From contig NZ_DF158898.1 of assembly GCF_000307265.1 (NCBI RefSeq), positions 263,918-327,917 on the forward strand: a stretch of 64,000 nt of DNA, given 5' to 3'. The translations under genes and the position numbers were made by a program. A model generated the notes under the pieces. The model did not search any database. It was not told where the DNA came from and saw only the letters and a list, made by a program, of their open reading frames with translations. Source of the DNA: Oscillibacter ruminantium GH1. Its GTDB lineage: Bacteria > Bacillota > Clostridia > Oscillospirales > Oscillospiraceae. Shown here in pieces: positions 28,451-37,318 of this stretch (positions are counted from its first letter, which is position 1; each line of letters opens with the position of its first letter).

Positions 28451-28549
28451 TCTTTCACACAATCTCAGCCAGCGGACTTTTTCACCGGGATGGGTGCAAC
28501 GTACAAAAATGTCGGCGGCCTGTGCCGCCGGGAAAAGGGGATTGACGGG

Positions 28550-29719
28550 ATGATCCGGCTTCTCGCAAAAATCTTTATTAAAAACCGAGACGATATTGAA
28601 AATTCCGCAGTGCGCGCGGCTTACGGAATTTTGTGCGGCGCGGTTGGAATTGCACTGAACATTTTGCTGTTTGCAGGCAAGTTTTTCGCCGGAACCATCT
28701 CTGGCTCCATTGCCATCACCGCCGACGCATTCAACAACCTGTCCGACGCAGGCTCCTCGGCCATCACCCTGATGGGGTTTCGGCTGGGAGAGCAGAAACC
28801 GGATTCTGAACATCCCTTTGGTCACGGGCGGATCGAATATCTTTCCGGGCTACTGGTGTCCATGCTGATTATCCTGATGGGTTTTGAACTGGCCCGGACC
28901 TCTGTGGAGAAGATTCTGCATCCCGTGCCGGTGGAATTTTCGTGGTTGAGCATCGGAATACTGGGCACGTCCATCTGCGTGAAGCTGTATATGTGCTTTT
29001 ATAATCGCTCTGTGGGCCGGCGCATCAACTCCACCGCTATGCACGCCACCGCTATGGATAGCCTCAGTGACAGCGTGGCGACTACGGCGGTTCTGATCGC
29101 CACTTTGGCAGGCCATTTCGCTGGAATACAGATCGACGGCTGGTGTGGTATTCTGGTGGCACTGTTTATCCTCTGGTCTGGCTTCAACTCCGGCAGGGAC
29201 ACACTGAACCCTTTACTGGGGCAGCCGCCTTCTGCGGAGTTTGTCGCCAGCATTCGGAATGTTGTAATGGGACATCCGGGTATTTTGGGAATTCACGATC
29301 TGATTGTCCACGACTATGGCCCCGGCCGCCGGATGATCTCGCTCCACGCGGAGGTACCCGCCAACGAAAATGTGCTGGACATCCATGATGAGATCGACAA
29401 TATCGAATCGGAGCTGAAACAGAAGCTGGGCTGTGAGACGGTGATCCACATGGACCCCATTGTGGTGGACGACGGAGTCACGAAAGAAACCCGCGAAAAG
29501 GTGGCGGCGCTGGTAAACTGTATCGACGATCAGATCTCCATCCACGATTTCCGAATGGTGGTGGGTGCGACCCACACCAATCTGATCTTTGACGCGGTGG
29601 TGCCGTTCAAGTTCCGCCTTGCCGATGAGCAGGTACGCGCTAAGATCTGCGCGGCGGTGAAGGCGCTGGACGGCAATTATTTCGCGGTAGTGAACGTTGA
29701 ACGGTCCTATACGGCATAA
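28550..29719 (+). CDS. Cation diffusion facilitator transporter
   Basis: CDF antiporters export divalent metals (Zn, Mn, Fe or Co) across the cytoplasmic membrane. The 389-aa chain has several membrane helices. The site-A acidic residues lie in ADAFNNLSDAGSSA on TM2 and HATAMDSLSDSVA on TM5, and the HPFGHGRIEYLSGL loop is diagnostic. The cytosolic C-terminal metal domain is long, with HDLIVHDYGPGRRMISLHAE and IHDEIDNIE, and an extra segment after residue 320. The metal cannot be told from the sequence. ATG 28550 follows GGAAAAGGGG. A GGCGGC/GCCGCC hairpin just upstream may affect initiation. Confidence 0.9.
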   Translation: MIRLLAKIFIKNRDDIENSAVRAAYGILCGAVGIALNILLFAGKFFAGTISGSIAITADAFNNLSDAGSSAITLMGFRLGEQKPDSEHPFGHGRIEYLSGLLVSMLIILMGFELARTSVEKILHPVPVEFSWLSIGILGTSICVKLYMCFYNRSVGRRINSTAMHATAMDSLSDSVATTAVLIATLAGHFAGIQIDGWCGILVALFILWSGFNSGRDTLNPLLGQPPSAEFVASIRNVVMGHPGILGIHDLIVHDYGPGRRMISLHAEVPANENVLDIHDEIDNIESELKQKLGCETVIHMDPIVVDDGVTKETREKVAALVNCIDDQISIHDFRMVVGATHTNLIFDAVVPFKFRLADEQVRAKICAAVKALDGNYFAVVNVERSYTA

Positions 29720-29743
29720 AAACCGCGTTGAATGGAAAATAGT

Positions 29744-29773
29744 AAGGCCCGGATGCGATTGCATCCGGGCCTT
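29744..29773 (+). terminator. Terminator-like hairpin between convergent genes
   Basis: AAGGCCCGGATGC (29744-29756) pairs perfectly with GCATCCGGGCCTT (29761-29773). T-rich stretches follow weakly on either strand, so it may serve both the CDF gene and the convergent oxidoreductase. Confidence 0.6.
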
Positions 29774-29897
29774 GCCTGCTTAAAAGAGGTTCATCTGCGT
29801 CTGGCCCTTCCCTCAATCGGCCTTTGACATCCTCAAATATTTGAAAAGGGGACACATACAAGGGATAAATTAGGAAAAAGGAAGAAAACCGGAAAAA

Positions 29898-30872
29898 TTA
29901 GATACAGCGGTGAGCCTGCTCCAAAACGGAGGCGGCCAGAATACTCTGCTTTGCCATGGCGGCAAAGAAATCCGCGTCGCCCTCCAAAATCGCGTCCCGG
30001 AACCGCGCCAACTCGTACAGCATGCGGTTTCCGTCAGACTGCACATTGATCTCTTGAACCATGCCGTTCAGCGCGGCGGAGCACCGGACAAAATCGTTGA
30101 GCGGTCCCCGTTCCTCGAAATAACCGTGCTCGCCCTCAAATCGGCAGCCGCTTTCAAGGCTGCGGTCCTTCGCCATCGTAATCTCGCAGGTGAGTGCCGG
30201 GTATTTTAGCGTCAGTGTTCCGGAGAGATCTACACCGTTTGGCCCGCGCTCCGCCTCATAGCGGACGCTTTCAGGCTCACCCAGTAGATTGACTGCGGCG
30301 TGAACACAGTAGATTCCCATGTCGTTCAGCACGCCGCCCTGCATATCCGGATTGAAGACGTTGGGATTTTCTCCTCGGAGATAGGCATCGTACTTAGAGG
30401 AATACTGCCCGTAAGCCAATCGGGCGGAGTGCAGCGGCCCAAGCTGGGAGAGCAGCTGCTTGCAGGCAAGAAAATTGGGCATAAACAGAGTGGTGATGGC
30501 CTCAAAGAAAAAGACGTGGTTTGCATTCGCTGCCTCGTAGAGTGCACGAACCTCTTCTGCTGTGACTGCCGTGGGCTTCTCCACGATCACATGCTTTCCC
30601 GCGTTCAGCGCTTTTAGAGCCTGATCGGTGTGGAAGCGGTTAGGGGAGGCTATATAGATCACGTCAAGATCGTTCCGGGCGAACATGGCGTCATAGCTGT
30701 CGCAGCTTTCGGGAATGCCCTCGGACTGGGCGAAGTCCCGGCCCCGCTCGGCACTGCGGGAGTAGAGGAGTTTGGACGCAGTCCCGTCGGTAAGGCGGAT
30801 AGCCTCCTGCATGACGCGCATAATAGAGCTGGTCCCGACACTGCCGAAGTTCAAGATTTTCGTTCGTTCCAT
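29898..30872 (-). CDS. Gfo/Idh/MocA family NAD(P)-dependent oxidoreductase
   Basis: The 324-aa chain starts with a Rossmann strand and a GSVGTSS loop (a GxGxxx variant). It has YIASPNRFHTDQALKALNAG and HVIVEKPTAVTAEE, the classic EKP motif of the family, and a C-terminal beta domain with GGVLNDMGIYCVHAAVNLLG. Members oxidise or isomerise sugars, inositols or related substrates. The substrate here is not evident. It is a single-gene unit. ATG 30872 has a GAGGA site. A GTG five codons upstream is possible. Confidence 0.85.
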   Translation of the reverse strand: MERTKILNFGSVGTSSIMRVMQEAIRLTDGTASKLLYSRSAERGRDFAQSEGIPESCDSYDAMFARNDLDVIYIASPNRFHTDQALKALNAGKHVIVEKPTAVTAEEVRALYEAANANHVFFFEAITTLFMPNFLACKQLLSQLGPLHSARLAYGQYSSKYDAYLRGENPNVFNPDMQGGVLNDMGIYCVHAAVNLLGEPESVRYEAERGPNGVDLSGTLTLKYPALTCEITMAKDRSLESGCRFEGEHGYFEERGPLNDFVRCSAALNGMVQEINVQSDGNRMLYELARFRDAILEGDADFFAAMAKQSILAASVLEQAHRCI

Positions 30873-31067
30873 AGCGATTGTCCTCACAGTCGTTTTATGA
30901 TCATTTCATGGCCTGCCATCAATTTAACACAGCTCAACAGAACTGTCACTCAAAATCTTTTCGACGAGTAAACCCGATTCTCAAGAATCTTGAACCCGGT
31001 CGTACCTCTGTCGTCATAATCACTAAATTCGACAGGATATTTTCTGCGAAGGCCGGGGGATTCACCA

Positions 31068-31096
31068 TTGCAATTCATTCGACGTTTCTGTATAAT
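31068..31096 (+). promoter_or_regulatory. Sigma-A promoter for the permease leader
   Basis: TTGCAA (31068-31073), 17-bp spacer, TATAAT (31091-31096). The leader then runs about 130 bases to the permease start. Confidence 0.75.
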
Positions 31097-31127
31097 CATA
31101 CGGAAAAGAGCGAGGGGAGGTAGTACC

Positions 31128-31181
31128 ATGATGATGCGAAAGAATTTTGGCGCTGCTTTCTTTTTTGCTTTTCCTGTTTGA
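31128..31181 (+). CDS. Putative Phe-rich leader peptide (pyrL-like)
   Basis: A 17-codon frame, MMMRKNFGAAFFFAFPV, follows a strong GGGGAGG ribosome site 7 bases upstream. Its last codons are U-rich (TTC TTT TTT GCT TTT), and its stop codon TGA overlaps the left arm of an intrinsic terminator. This is the layout of the E. coli pyrBI leader (pyrL), in which UTP shortage pauses polymerase in the U-rich leader and lets ribosomes block the terminator. Function here is inference from layout. Confidence 0.55.
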   Translation: MMMRKNFGAAFFFAFPV

Positions 31182-31206
31182 CCGGCCGTTGTGCCGGTAT
31201 TTTTTT
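31181..31206 (+). terminator. Intrinsic terminator in the permease leader (attenuator)
   Basis: ACCGGC (31181-31186) pairs with GCCGGT (31193-31198) and is followed by ATTTTTTT. It lies 25 bases before the permease ATG and overlaps the leader peptide stop, so readthrough must be regulated or partial. Confidence 0.75.
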
Positions 31207-31230
31207 GCGCAGAAAGGGAGAGAACTTACT

Positions 31231-32565
31231 ATGAACGAGAAGATTTCCGGACCGATTCGGGACGCCCGAACACTTGGGGTTCCCAAAATGCTGCTGCTGG
31301 GTTTGCAGCATATGTTCGCCATGTTTGGCGCGACGGTGCTGGTTCCCATCATCGTCAGCGGATACGGACTGCCCCTGTCCATCCAGACGACGCTGCTGTT
31401 CGCAGGAATCGGTACGCTGCTGTTCCATGCCTGCACAAAGTGCAAGGTTCCGGCTTTTCTGGGGTCCTCCTTCGCGTATCTGGGCGGCTTTGCCGCGGTG
31501 GCGGAGCTAAACAGCGGAAAATACGCCGATATGACCGGTGCGGAAAAACTGCCCTATGCGCTGGGCGGCGTGGTGATTGCGGGTCTTTTGTATCTGGTGC
31601 TGGCGCTCCTTTTTAAAGTGGTCGGGCCGTATAAGGTCATGCGCTACTTCCCGCCGGTGGTTACCGGACCGATCATCATCCTGATCGGCCTGATTCTGGC
31701 CCCCACCGCCGTGACCAACTCCGCGGTCTGCTGGCCGCTGGCGCTGCTGGCCATCGCGGTCATCATCGTGTTCAATATCTGGGGCAAGGGGATGCTGAAG
31801 ATTATCCCCATTCTGCTGGGCGTGGTCATCCCCTATGTGGTGGCGCTGGTGACCAGACAGGTGGACTTTACTGCCGTGGGCGAGGCCGCCACACTTGGCC
31901 TTCAGCCCTTCGTGCTGGCGAAGTTCGATCTTTCCGCTATTTTGGTCATGGCCCCCATCGCCATCGCTGCCATGATGGAGCATGTGGGTGACATTTCCGC
32001 TATCTCCGCCACTGTTGGCGAGAACTTCCTTGAGGACCCGGGCCTGCACCGCACACTGGTGGGCGACGGCCTTGCAACAGCCTTGGCGGGCCTGTTCGGC
32101 GGCCCTGCCAACACAACCTATGGCGAGAACACCGGCGTGCTGGTTCTCAGCCGGGTATACGACCCGAAGGTGGTCCGGCTGGCCGCGCTGTACGCAGTGA
32201 TTTTGTCCTTCAGTCCCAAATTTGCCGCCGTCATCAACTCCATTCCCACGGCAATCATCGGCGGAGTCAGCTTTGTGCTCTATGGAATGATTTCCGCCGT
32301 AGGCGTGCGAAACGTGGTAGAGAATCAGGTGGACTTCACCCGCAGCCGCAACCTCCTGATCGCGGCGGTGATCTTAGTCTCCGGTCTTGGCTTCAACAGC
32401 TACGGCGGACTTACTTTCACCGTGGCGGGCGCTAATGTGACGCTGACGGGCCTTGCCATCGCCGCTATTGCGGGCGTGGCACTGAATGCCATTCTGCCGG
32501 GCAACGATTTCCAGTTCGGCAAGTCTGCCAACTCGGATTCCTCTGCGAGTTTGGGCAAATATTGA
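31231..32565 (+). CDS. NCS2 family uracil/xanthine permease
   Basis: A polytopic nucleobase:cation symporter of 444 aa. NCS2 markers are LLLGLQHMFAMFGATVLVP at the first membrane segment, KVPAFLGSSFAYLGGF, the substrate-binding MAPIAIAAMMEHVGDISA helix 8, GLFGGPANTTYGENTGVL in helix 10 and a late VGVRNVVENQVDF. The motif set, with E in MEHVGD and N-T-T-Y-G-E, resembles the uracil-type UraA branch. ATG 31231 follows AAAGGGAG. The leader peptide and terminator upstream also point to pyrimidine-responsive control (inference). The former frame extension from 31147 covers the leader and is rejected. Confidence 0.9.
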   Translation: MNEKISGPIRDARTLGVPKMLLLGLQHMFAMFGATVLVPIIVSGYGLPLSIQTTLLFAGIGTLLFHACTKCKVPAFLGSSFAYLGGFAAVAELNSGKYADMTGAEKLPYALGGVVIAGLLYLVLALLFKVVGPYKVMRYFPPVVTGPIIILIGLILAPTAVTNSAVCWPLALLAIAVIIVFNIWGKGMLKIIPILLGVVIPYVVALVTRQVDFTAVGEAATLGLQPFVLAKFDLSAILVMAPIAIAAMMEHVGDISAISATVGENFLEDPGLHRTLVGDGLATALAGLFGGPANTTYGENTGVLVLSRVYDPKVVRLAALYAVILSFSPKFAAVINSIPTAIIGGVSFVLYGMISAVGVRNVVENQVDFTRSRNLLIAAVILVSGLGFNSYGGLTFTVAGANVTLTGLAIAAIAGVALNAILPGNDFQFGKSANSDSSASLGKY

Positions 32566-32575
32566 GATACTCTTT

Positions 32576-32609
32576 GCCGTCCCGCCGCTTTTTTCTGCGG
32601 CGGGACGGC
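32576..32609 (+). terminator. Terminator hairpin after the permease
   Basis: GCCGTCCCGCCGC (32576-32588) pairs perfectly with GCGGCGGGACGGC (32597-32609). The T-run lies in the loop rather than after the stem, so strength is uncertain. Confidence 0.6.
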
Positions 32610-32620
32610 GAATTCTCATC

Positions 32621-32649
32621 TTGACAATCGGAAAAAAATCAGATATAGT
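32621..32649 (+). promoter_or_regulatory. Sigma-A promoter for T-box-tyrS
   Basis: Consensus TTGACA (32621-32626), 17-bp spacer, TATAGT (32644-32649). Confidence 0.85.
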
Positions 32650-32654
32650 AACTA

Positions 32655-32925
32655 ATGTATACAGTGATGATGAGGAAGAGTACCTCGCGCGGCGCTGCAA
32701 AGAGAGCCCCTGAACGGTGAAAAGGGGAGAGTGTGAGCGGGGGAATACACCTTTGAACCGGCACCCCAACGGCTTTTAGCCCAGTAGGCGTGCTCCGGGC
32801 GCGCCCGTTACAGCGCTGCCGTGTGATGGCACGGCCGGAGGCGCCGCCCGTGAGGGTGGCGCGAACAGAGGTGGTACCGCGAAGCGATTCGCCCTCTGTC
32901 CCCATGGGACGGAGGGCGTTTTTTC
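32655..32925 (+). promoter_or_regulatory. Tyrosine T-box leader
   Basis: The leader has the T-box sequence AGGTGGTACCGCG (about 32869-32881), a stem I start with GATGAGGAAGAGTA, and a candidate Tyr specifier codon TAC at 32746-32748 in GGGAATACACC. A terminator at 32890-32918 (CGCCCTCTGTCCC with GGGACGGAGGGCG, then T6) competes with the antiterminator. Uncharged tRNA-Tyr would favour readthrough into tyrS. Confidence 0.93.
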
Positions 32926-32973
32926 TGCGTCCTCTCCCAAATTTAAAAACCACAAGACAGGAGAAATGAGACG

Positions 32974-34194
32974 ATGGAAATTTATGAAGAGTTGAAGGCC
33001 CGCGGCCTGATTGCACAGGTGACCGACGAGGAGGAAATTCGAGAGCTGGTGAACGCCGGCAAGGCCGTGTTTTATATCGGCTTTGATCCCACGGCGGACA
33101 GCCTGCATGTGGGGCACTTCATGGCCCTTTGCCTGATGAAGCGGCTGCAAATGGCGGGCAACCGGCCTATTGCCCTGATCGGCGGCGGCACCGGTTATAT
33201 CGGCGATCCCTCCGGACGGACGGATATGCGCTCTATGATGACCCCGGAAATCATTCAGCACAACTGTGACTGCTTTAAAAAGCAGATGGAGAAGTTCATC
33301 GAGTTTGGCGAAGGCAAGGCGATGATGCTGAACAACGCCGACTGGCTGTTAAAACTCAACTATGTGGATTTGCTGCGGGAAGTGGGCGCATGCTTCTCCG
33401 TGAACAATATGCTGCGGGCAGAGTGCTATAAGCAGCGCATGGAGAAGGGCCTCAGCTTTCTGGAATTCAACTATATGATTATGCAGTCCTATGACTTCTA
33501 TCATATGTTCCAGAGCGTGGGCTGCAACATGCAGTTCGGCGGCGACGACCAGTGGAGCAATATGCTGGGAGGCACGGAGCTGATTCGCCGAAAGCTGGGT
33601 AAGGATGCCTATGCCATGACCATCACCCTCTTGATGAATTCCGAGGGAAAGAAGATGGGAAAGACCGCCAACGGCGCGGTGTGGCTGGACCCGGCCAAGA
33701 CCAGTCCCTTCGATTTTTATCAGTACTGGCGCAATGTGGGCGACGCGGACGTTTTGAAGTGTATCCGGATGCTGACCTTCCTCCCGCTGGAGGAAATTGA
33801 CGCCATGGATCATTGGGAGGGCAGCCAGCTCAACCGTGCCAAGGAGATTCTGGCCTATGAGCTGACGAAGCTGGTTCACAGCGAGGCCGAGGCGGAGAAG
33901 GCGCAGGAGACTGCCCAGCGGCTTTTCGGCGGCAGCGGCGACGCGGAGCACATGCCCACCACCGTTTTGACGGATGCGCAGTTCGAGGACGGAAAAATCG
34001 GCGTTTTGAATCTGCTGACGGCTTGCGGCCTCTGCGCTTCTAACGGCGAGGCACGGCGTCTGGTGCAGCAGGGCGGCGTCACTGTGGGCGAGAAAAAGGC
34101 GGAGGTTTCCGACCTTTTTGAGAAGGACGATTTCTCCGGCGATGGAATTGTTATTAAAAAGGGCAAAAAGATCTTCCATCGGGCGCAGATTTGA
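32974..34194 (+). CDS. tyrS: Tyrosine--tRNA ligase
   Basis: Class I synthetase, 406 aa. The HIGH-type motif is SLHVGHFMALCLMK. KKMGKTANGAVW takes the place of KMSKS, as in the bacterial TyrRS group with a lysine-containing loop. GGDDQWSNMLGG and VGCNMQFG bind tyrosine and tRNA. An S4-like RNA-binding domain (GEARRLVQQGGVTVGEKKAE) forms the last 70 residues. ATG 32974 follows AGGAGAAATG. It is regulated by the T-box directly upstream. Confidence 0.96.
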   Translation: MEIYEELKARGLIAQVTDEEEIRELVNAGKAVFYIGFDPTADSLHVGHFMALCLMKRLQMAGNRPIALIGGGTGYIGDPSGRTDMRSMMTPEIIQHNCDCFKKQMEKFIEFGEGKAMMLNNADWLLKLNYVDLLREVGACFSVNNMLRAECYKQRMEKGLSFLEFNYMIMQSYDFYHMFQSVGCNMQFGGDDQWSNMLGGTELIRRKLGKDAYAMTITLLMNSEGKKMGKTANGAVWLDPAKTSPFDFYQYWRNVGDADVLKCIRMLTFLPLEEIDAMDHWEGSQLNRAKEILAYELTKLVHSEAEAEKAQETAQRLFGGSGDAEHMPTTVLTDAQFEDGKIGVLNLLTACGLCASNGEARRLVQQGGVTVGEKKAEVSDLFEKDDFSGDGIVIKKGKKIFHRAQI

Positions 34195-34292
34195 GTTATA
34201 CTATTATAGTGTGCAATCATGCGGACAGCAGACGTGCTTTTGCGCGCCTGCTGTTGCGCTGAAATACGAAAACGACAAAAAGGAAAACGAAC

Positions 34293-35906
34293 ATGATTAC
34301 AGTCAGCGAGCTCAGTTTGAATTTCAGCGGTCAACCGTTATTCAAGGACGTGAATCTGAAATTCACGCCCGGCAACTGCTATGGCATCATCGGCGCCAAC
34401 GGCGCAGGGAAGACCACCTTCCTGCGCATTCTCTCCGGCGATCTGGAACCCTCCACCGGCGAGGTGGTCATCTCCGACAACCAGCGGATGTCGGTTTTGA
34501 AGCAGGACCACTTCCAGTATGACGAGTACACCGTGCTGGACACGGTCATCATGGGTAACCAGCGGCTGTACGACATCATGAAGGAGAAGGACGCCCTGTA
34601 CGAGAAGGAGGATTTCTCTGATGCGGACGGCGTGAGAGCCAGCGAGTTGGAGGCGGAGTTTGCCGACATGGACGGCTGGGAAGCGGAATCCGGCGCCAGC
34701 CGTTTGATTCAGGGACTGGGCCTGTCCAACGACATTTTGTACAGCCAGATGTCCTCCCTCACCGCCAAGGAAAAGGTAAAGGTACTGCTGGCACAGGCGC
34801 TGTTTGGAAAGCCGGACATCATTCTGCTGGACGAACCTACGAACCATCTGGATCTGCAGGCCATTGAATGGCTGGAGAACTTCCTGATGGAGTACGAAGG
34901 ACTCATCATCGTGGTGAGCCATGACCGGTACTTCCTGAACAATGTGTGTACCAGTATCGTGGACGTGGATTATGGCAAAATCAAGATGTATGTCGGTAAC
35001 TATGAGTTCTGGTACGAGTCCAGCCAGATGGTCCAGAAGATGATGAAGGATCAAAACCGGAAGAACGAGGACAAGATCAAGGAGCTGCAACTGTTCATTC
35101 AGCGCTTCTCCGCCAACAAGTCCAAGTCCAAACAGGCCACCTCCCGCCGCAAGCTTTTGGACAAGCTGACGGTGGAGGAGATGCCCGCGTCCTCTCGGCG
35201 GTATCCCTTCGTGGGCTTTGCTATGGATCGGGAGCCGGGCAAGGAAATTTTGACCGTGGAGGGTCTGAGCAAGACCATCGACGGACGGAAACTGCTGAAC
35301 AATGTGTCCTTCCGGGTAAACAAGGGGGACAAAATCGCCTTCGTTGGTGAAAATGAGCTGGCCAAGACCACCCTGTTCAAGATTATTATGGAGGAGCTGG
35401 AGGCGGACGAAGGCAGTTTTAAGTGGGGCACCACCATCTCCACCAGCTACTTCCCTCTGGACAACTCCGCTTTCTTCAACGACTGCAATCTGAATCTGGT
35501 GGAGTGGTTGGGTCAGTATACGGCGGACAATGCAGAGGAGGGTACGGAGTCCTTCAAGCGCTCCTTCTTGGGGCGGATGCTCTTCTCTGGGGACGAGGTG
35601 TTTAAGGCGGTCAAGGTTCTCTCCGGCGGCGAAAAGGTGCGGTGTATGCTGTCGCGGATGATGCTGTTCGGTTCCAACGCGCTGGTGCTGGATCAGCCGA
35701 CGAACCATCTGGATCTGGAATCCATCACCGCCGTCAACAAGGGCTTGATCGAATACAAGGGCGTGGTTTTGTTCGCCAGCCATGACCACGAATTTGTCCA
35801 GACCGTGGCGAATCGAATCATCGACTTCCAGCCTGACGGCACCATCATCGACAAGGCCTGTACCTACGACGATTATATCGAACTGCAAAAGGCTGAAAAA
35901 GCATAA
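34293..35906 (+). CDS. ABC-F family ATPase, YbiT/YkpA type
   Basis: Two cassettes on 537 aa without membrane helices. Cassette 1 has GANGAGKTT and LLDEPTNHLD, but its signature is SLTAKEKVKV rather than LSGGE. Cassette 2 has GENELAKTT in place of the standard Walker A GxxGxGK(T/S), LSGGEKVRCML and LDQPTNHLD, with Gln where Walker B usually has Glu. These departures are shared with YbiT/YkpA relatives, so they look like family features rather than decay. The protein probably acts on ribosomes, but its exact role is not known. A shorter linker than in the 3.6-kb ABC-F gene separates the cassettes. Confidence 0.88.
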   Translation: MITVSELSLNFSGQPLFKDVNLKFTPGNCYGIIGANGAGKTTFLRILSGDLEPSTGEVVISDNQRMSVLKQDHFQYDEYTVLDTVIMGNQRLYDIMKEKDALYEKEDFSDADGVRASELEAEFADMDGWEAESGASRLIQGLGLSNDILYSQMSSLTAKEKVKVLLAQALFGKPDIILLDEPTNHLDLQAIEWLENFLMEYEGLIIVVSHDRYFLNNVCTSIVDVDYGKIKMYVGNYEFWYESSQMVQKMMKDQNRKNEDKIKELQLFIQRFSANKSKSKQATSRRKLLDKLTVEEMPASSRRYPFVGFAMDREPGKEILTVEGLSKTIDGRKLLNNVSFRVNKGDKIAFVGENELAKTTLFKIIMEELEADEGSFKWGTTISTSYFPLDNSAFFNDCNLNLVEWLGQYTADNAEEGTESFKRSFLGRMLFSGDEVFKAVKVLSGGEKVRCMLSRMMLFGSNALVLDQPTNHLDLESITAVNKGLIEYKGVVLFASHDHEFVQTVANRIIDFQPDGTIIDKACTYDDYIELQKAEKA

Positions 35907-35927
35907 AAGCTCTCTCAAAGACAAACA

Positions 35928-35967
35928 AGACCGGACCTCGCGCCCCTTTTGGGGCGAGGTCCGGTCT
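35928..35967 (+). terminator. Intrinsic terminator after the YbiT-type gene
   Basis: AGACCGGACCT (35928-35938) and CGCCCC (35941-35946) pair with GGGGCG (35951-35956) and AGGTCCGGTCT (35957-35967), with a 2-base bulge, followed by TATTTTC. Confidence 0.75.
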
Positions 35968-36038
35968 ATTTTCGGCCTATTAAAAATTGAATATAATTTT
36001 CAAAAAAAGTCTTTCATAACAACTAATGTAAAGTCTAT

Positions 36039-37130
36039 TTACTTCACGGTAATATACCCCTCTTTGCACAACAGCTCCGCCAGCAGCACGCCGCCGCCGG
36101 CGGCGCCCCGAAGGGTGTTGTGGCTCAGGCCGACAAATTTGTAGTCATACTGGCGGTCCTCCCGCAGGCGGCCCAGAGAGATGGCCATGCCATGCTCCAG
36201 GTTCCGATCCAGCTTGGTCTGAGGCCGGTCGGACTCTTCAAAATAGTGCAGAAACTGCTTGGGTGCGGAGGGAAGGTCCAATTCCTGTGCGGGACCGCGG
36301 AACGCTGCCCAGTCCTGCTTGATCTGCTCGATAGAGGGCTTGCAGCCGTCTTTAAATTTCATGAAAACAGCGGCCATGTGCCCGTCTTGACAGGCCACGC
36401 GGAAGCACTGCGCCGTGATGATGGGGGCCTCGGCCTTGATAATCTTTCCGCCTTCGATGTGACCCCAGACCTTCATCGGCTCCTGCTCGGACTTTTCTTC
36501 CTCGCCGCCGATGTAAGGAATGCAATTGTCCACCATCTCGGGCCAGCGCTCAAAGGTCTTGCCCGCGCCGGAAATAGCCTGATAGGTGCATACCAGCGCC
36601 CGCTCCACGCCGTATTTCAGCAGGGGATGGATGGCGGGAACATAGCTCTGGATGGAGCAGTTGGACTTTACGGCGATAAATCCCCGCTTAGTGCCAAGGC
36701 GCTTGCGCTGGGCTTCGATAATCTTGATGTGGTCCGCGTTCAGCTCCGGTACTACCATAGGTACGTCATCCGTCCAGCGGTTGGCGGAGTTGTTGGACAC
36801 GATGGGGCATTCCAGCTTCGCGTATTTTTCTTCCAGCGCCCGGATCTCCTCTTTTTTCATATCCACGGCGCAGAAGGAGAAGTCCACCTGAGAGGCCAGC
36901 TTTTCCGCATCGGTCTCCGCATCCAGAATCACCAGCTTTTTTGCCTCCTCCGGAATGGGAGCGTCCATCGCCCAGCGGGGAGACACAACCTCTTCATAGG
37001 TTTTGCCCGCGCTACGGGCACTGGCAGCCACGGCGGTGAGCTGGAACCAAGGATGGTTGGCAAGCAGAGTGACGAACCGCTGGCCCACCATGCCGGTGCA
37101 GCCGATGATACCGACTTTGTACTGTTTCAT
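36039..37130 (-). CDS. asd: Aspartate-semialdehyde dehydrogenase
   Basis: Reduces aspartyl-4-phosphate to aspartate semialdehyde, feeding lysine/diaminopimelate, threonine and methionine synthesis. The 363-aa chain has the Rossmann GCTGMVGQRFV, VSNNSANRWTDDVPMVVPE, the catalytic Cys in VKSNCSIQSYVP near residue 157, and SGAGKTFERW. It is the variant with the longer C-terminal region seen in archaea, fungi and many clostridia rather than the classic E. coli type. An AGGAGG site precedes ATG 37130. It is a single-gene unit divergent from the SpoIID-like gene. Confidence 0.94.
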   Translation of the reverse strand: MKQYKVGIIGCTGMVGQRFVTLLANHPWFQLTAVAASARSAGKTYEEVVSPRWAMDAPIPEEAKKLVILDAETDAEKLASQVDFSFCAVDMKKEEIRALEEKYAKLECPIVSNNSANRWTDDVPMVVPELNADHIKIIEAQRKRLGTKRGFIAVKSNCSIQSYVPAIHPLLKYGVERALVCTYQAISGAGKTFERWPEMVDNCIPYIGGEEEKSEQEPMKVWGHIEGGKIIKAEAPIITAQCFRVACQDGHMAAVFMKFKDGCKPSIEQIKQDWAAFRGPAQELDLPSAPKQFLHYFEESDRPQTKLDRNLEHGMAISLGRLREDRQYDYKFVGLSHNTLRGAAGGGVLLAELLCKEGYITVK

Positions 37131-37180
37131 GAGAATTGCCTCCTGTGTGATGTGATTTGACGCAGATTGTCGAATTTTTG

Positions 37181-37209
37181 TTGAATGTAAGGCTTTGGTG
37201 TACTATAAT
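37181..37209 (+). promoter_or_regulatory. Promoter for the SpoIID-like gene
   Basis: TTGAAT (37181-37186), 17-bp spacer, TATAAT (37204-37209), about 110 bases before the start. Sigma-A-like, so the gene may not be spore-specific. Confidence 0.65.
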
Positions 37210-37318
37210 AGAGAAGTGTCAATTTGACTGAAAACTCTGTGTTCACCCGGCGCGGACATTTGTATTATGGTAGCACACTTTCCTTGTCCCGTCAAGGTTA
37301 GAACCCTGTGGAGGATGT

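Noticed and set aside
36120..37160. 346-residue frame on the plus strand
   Set aside because: Antisense shadow of asd.
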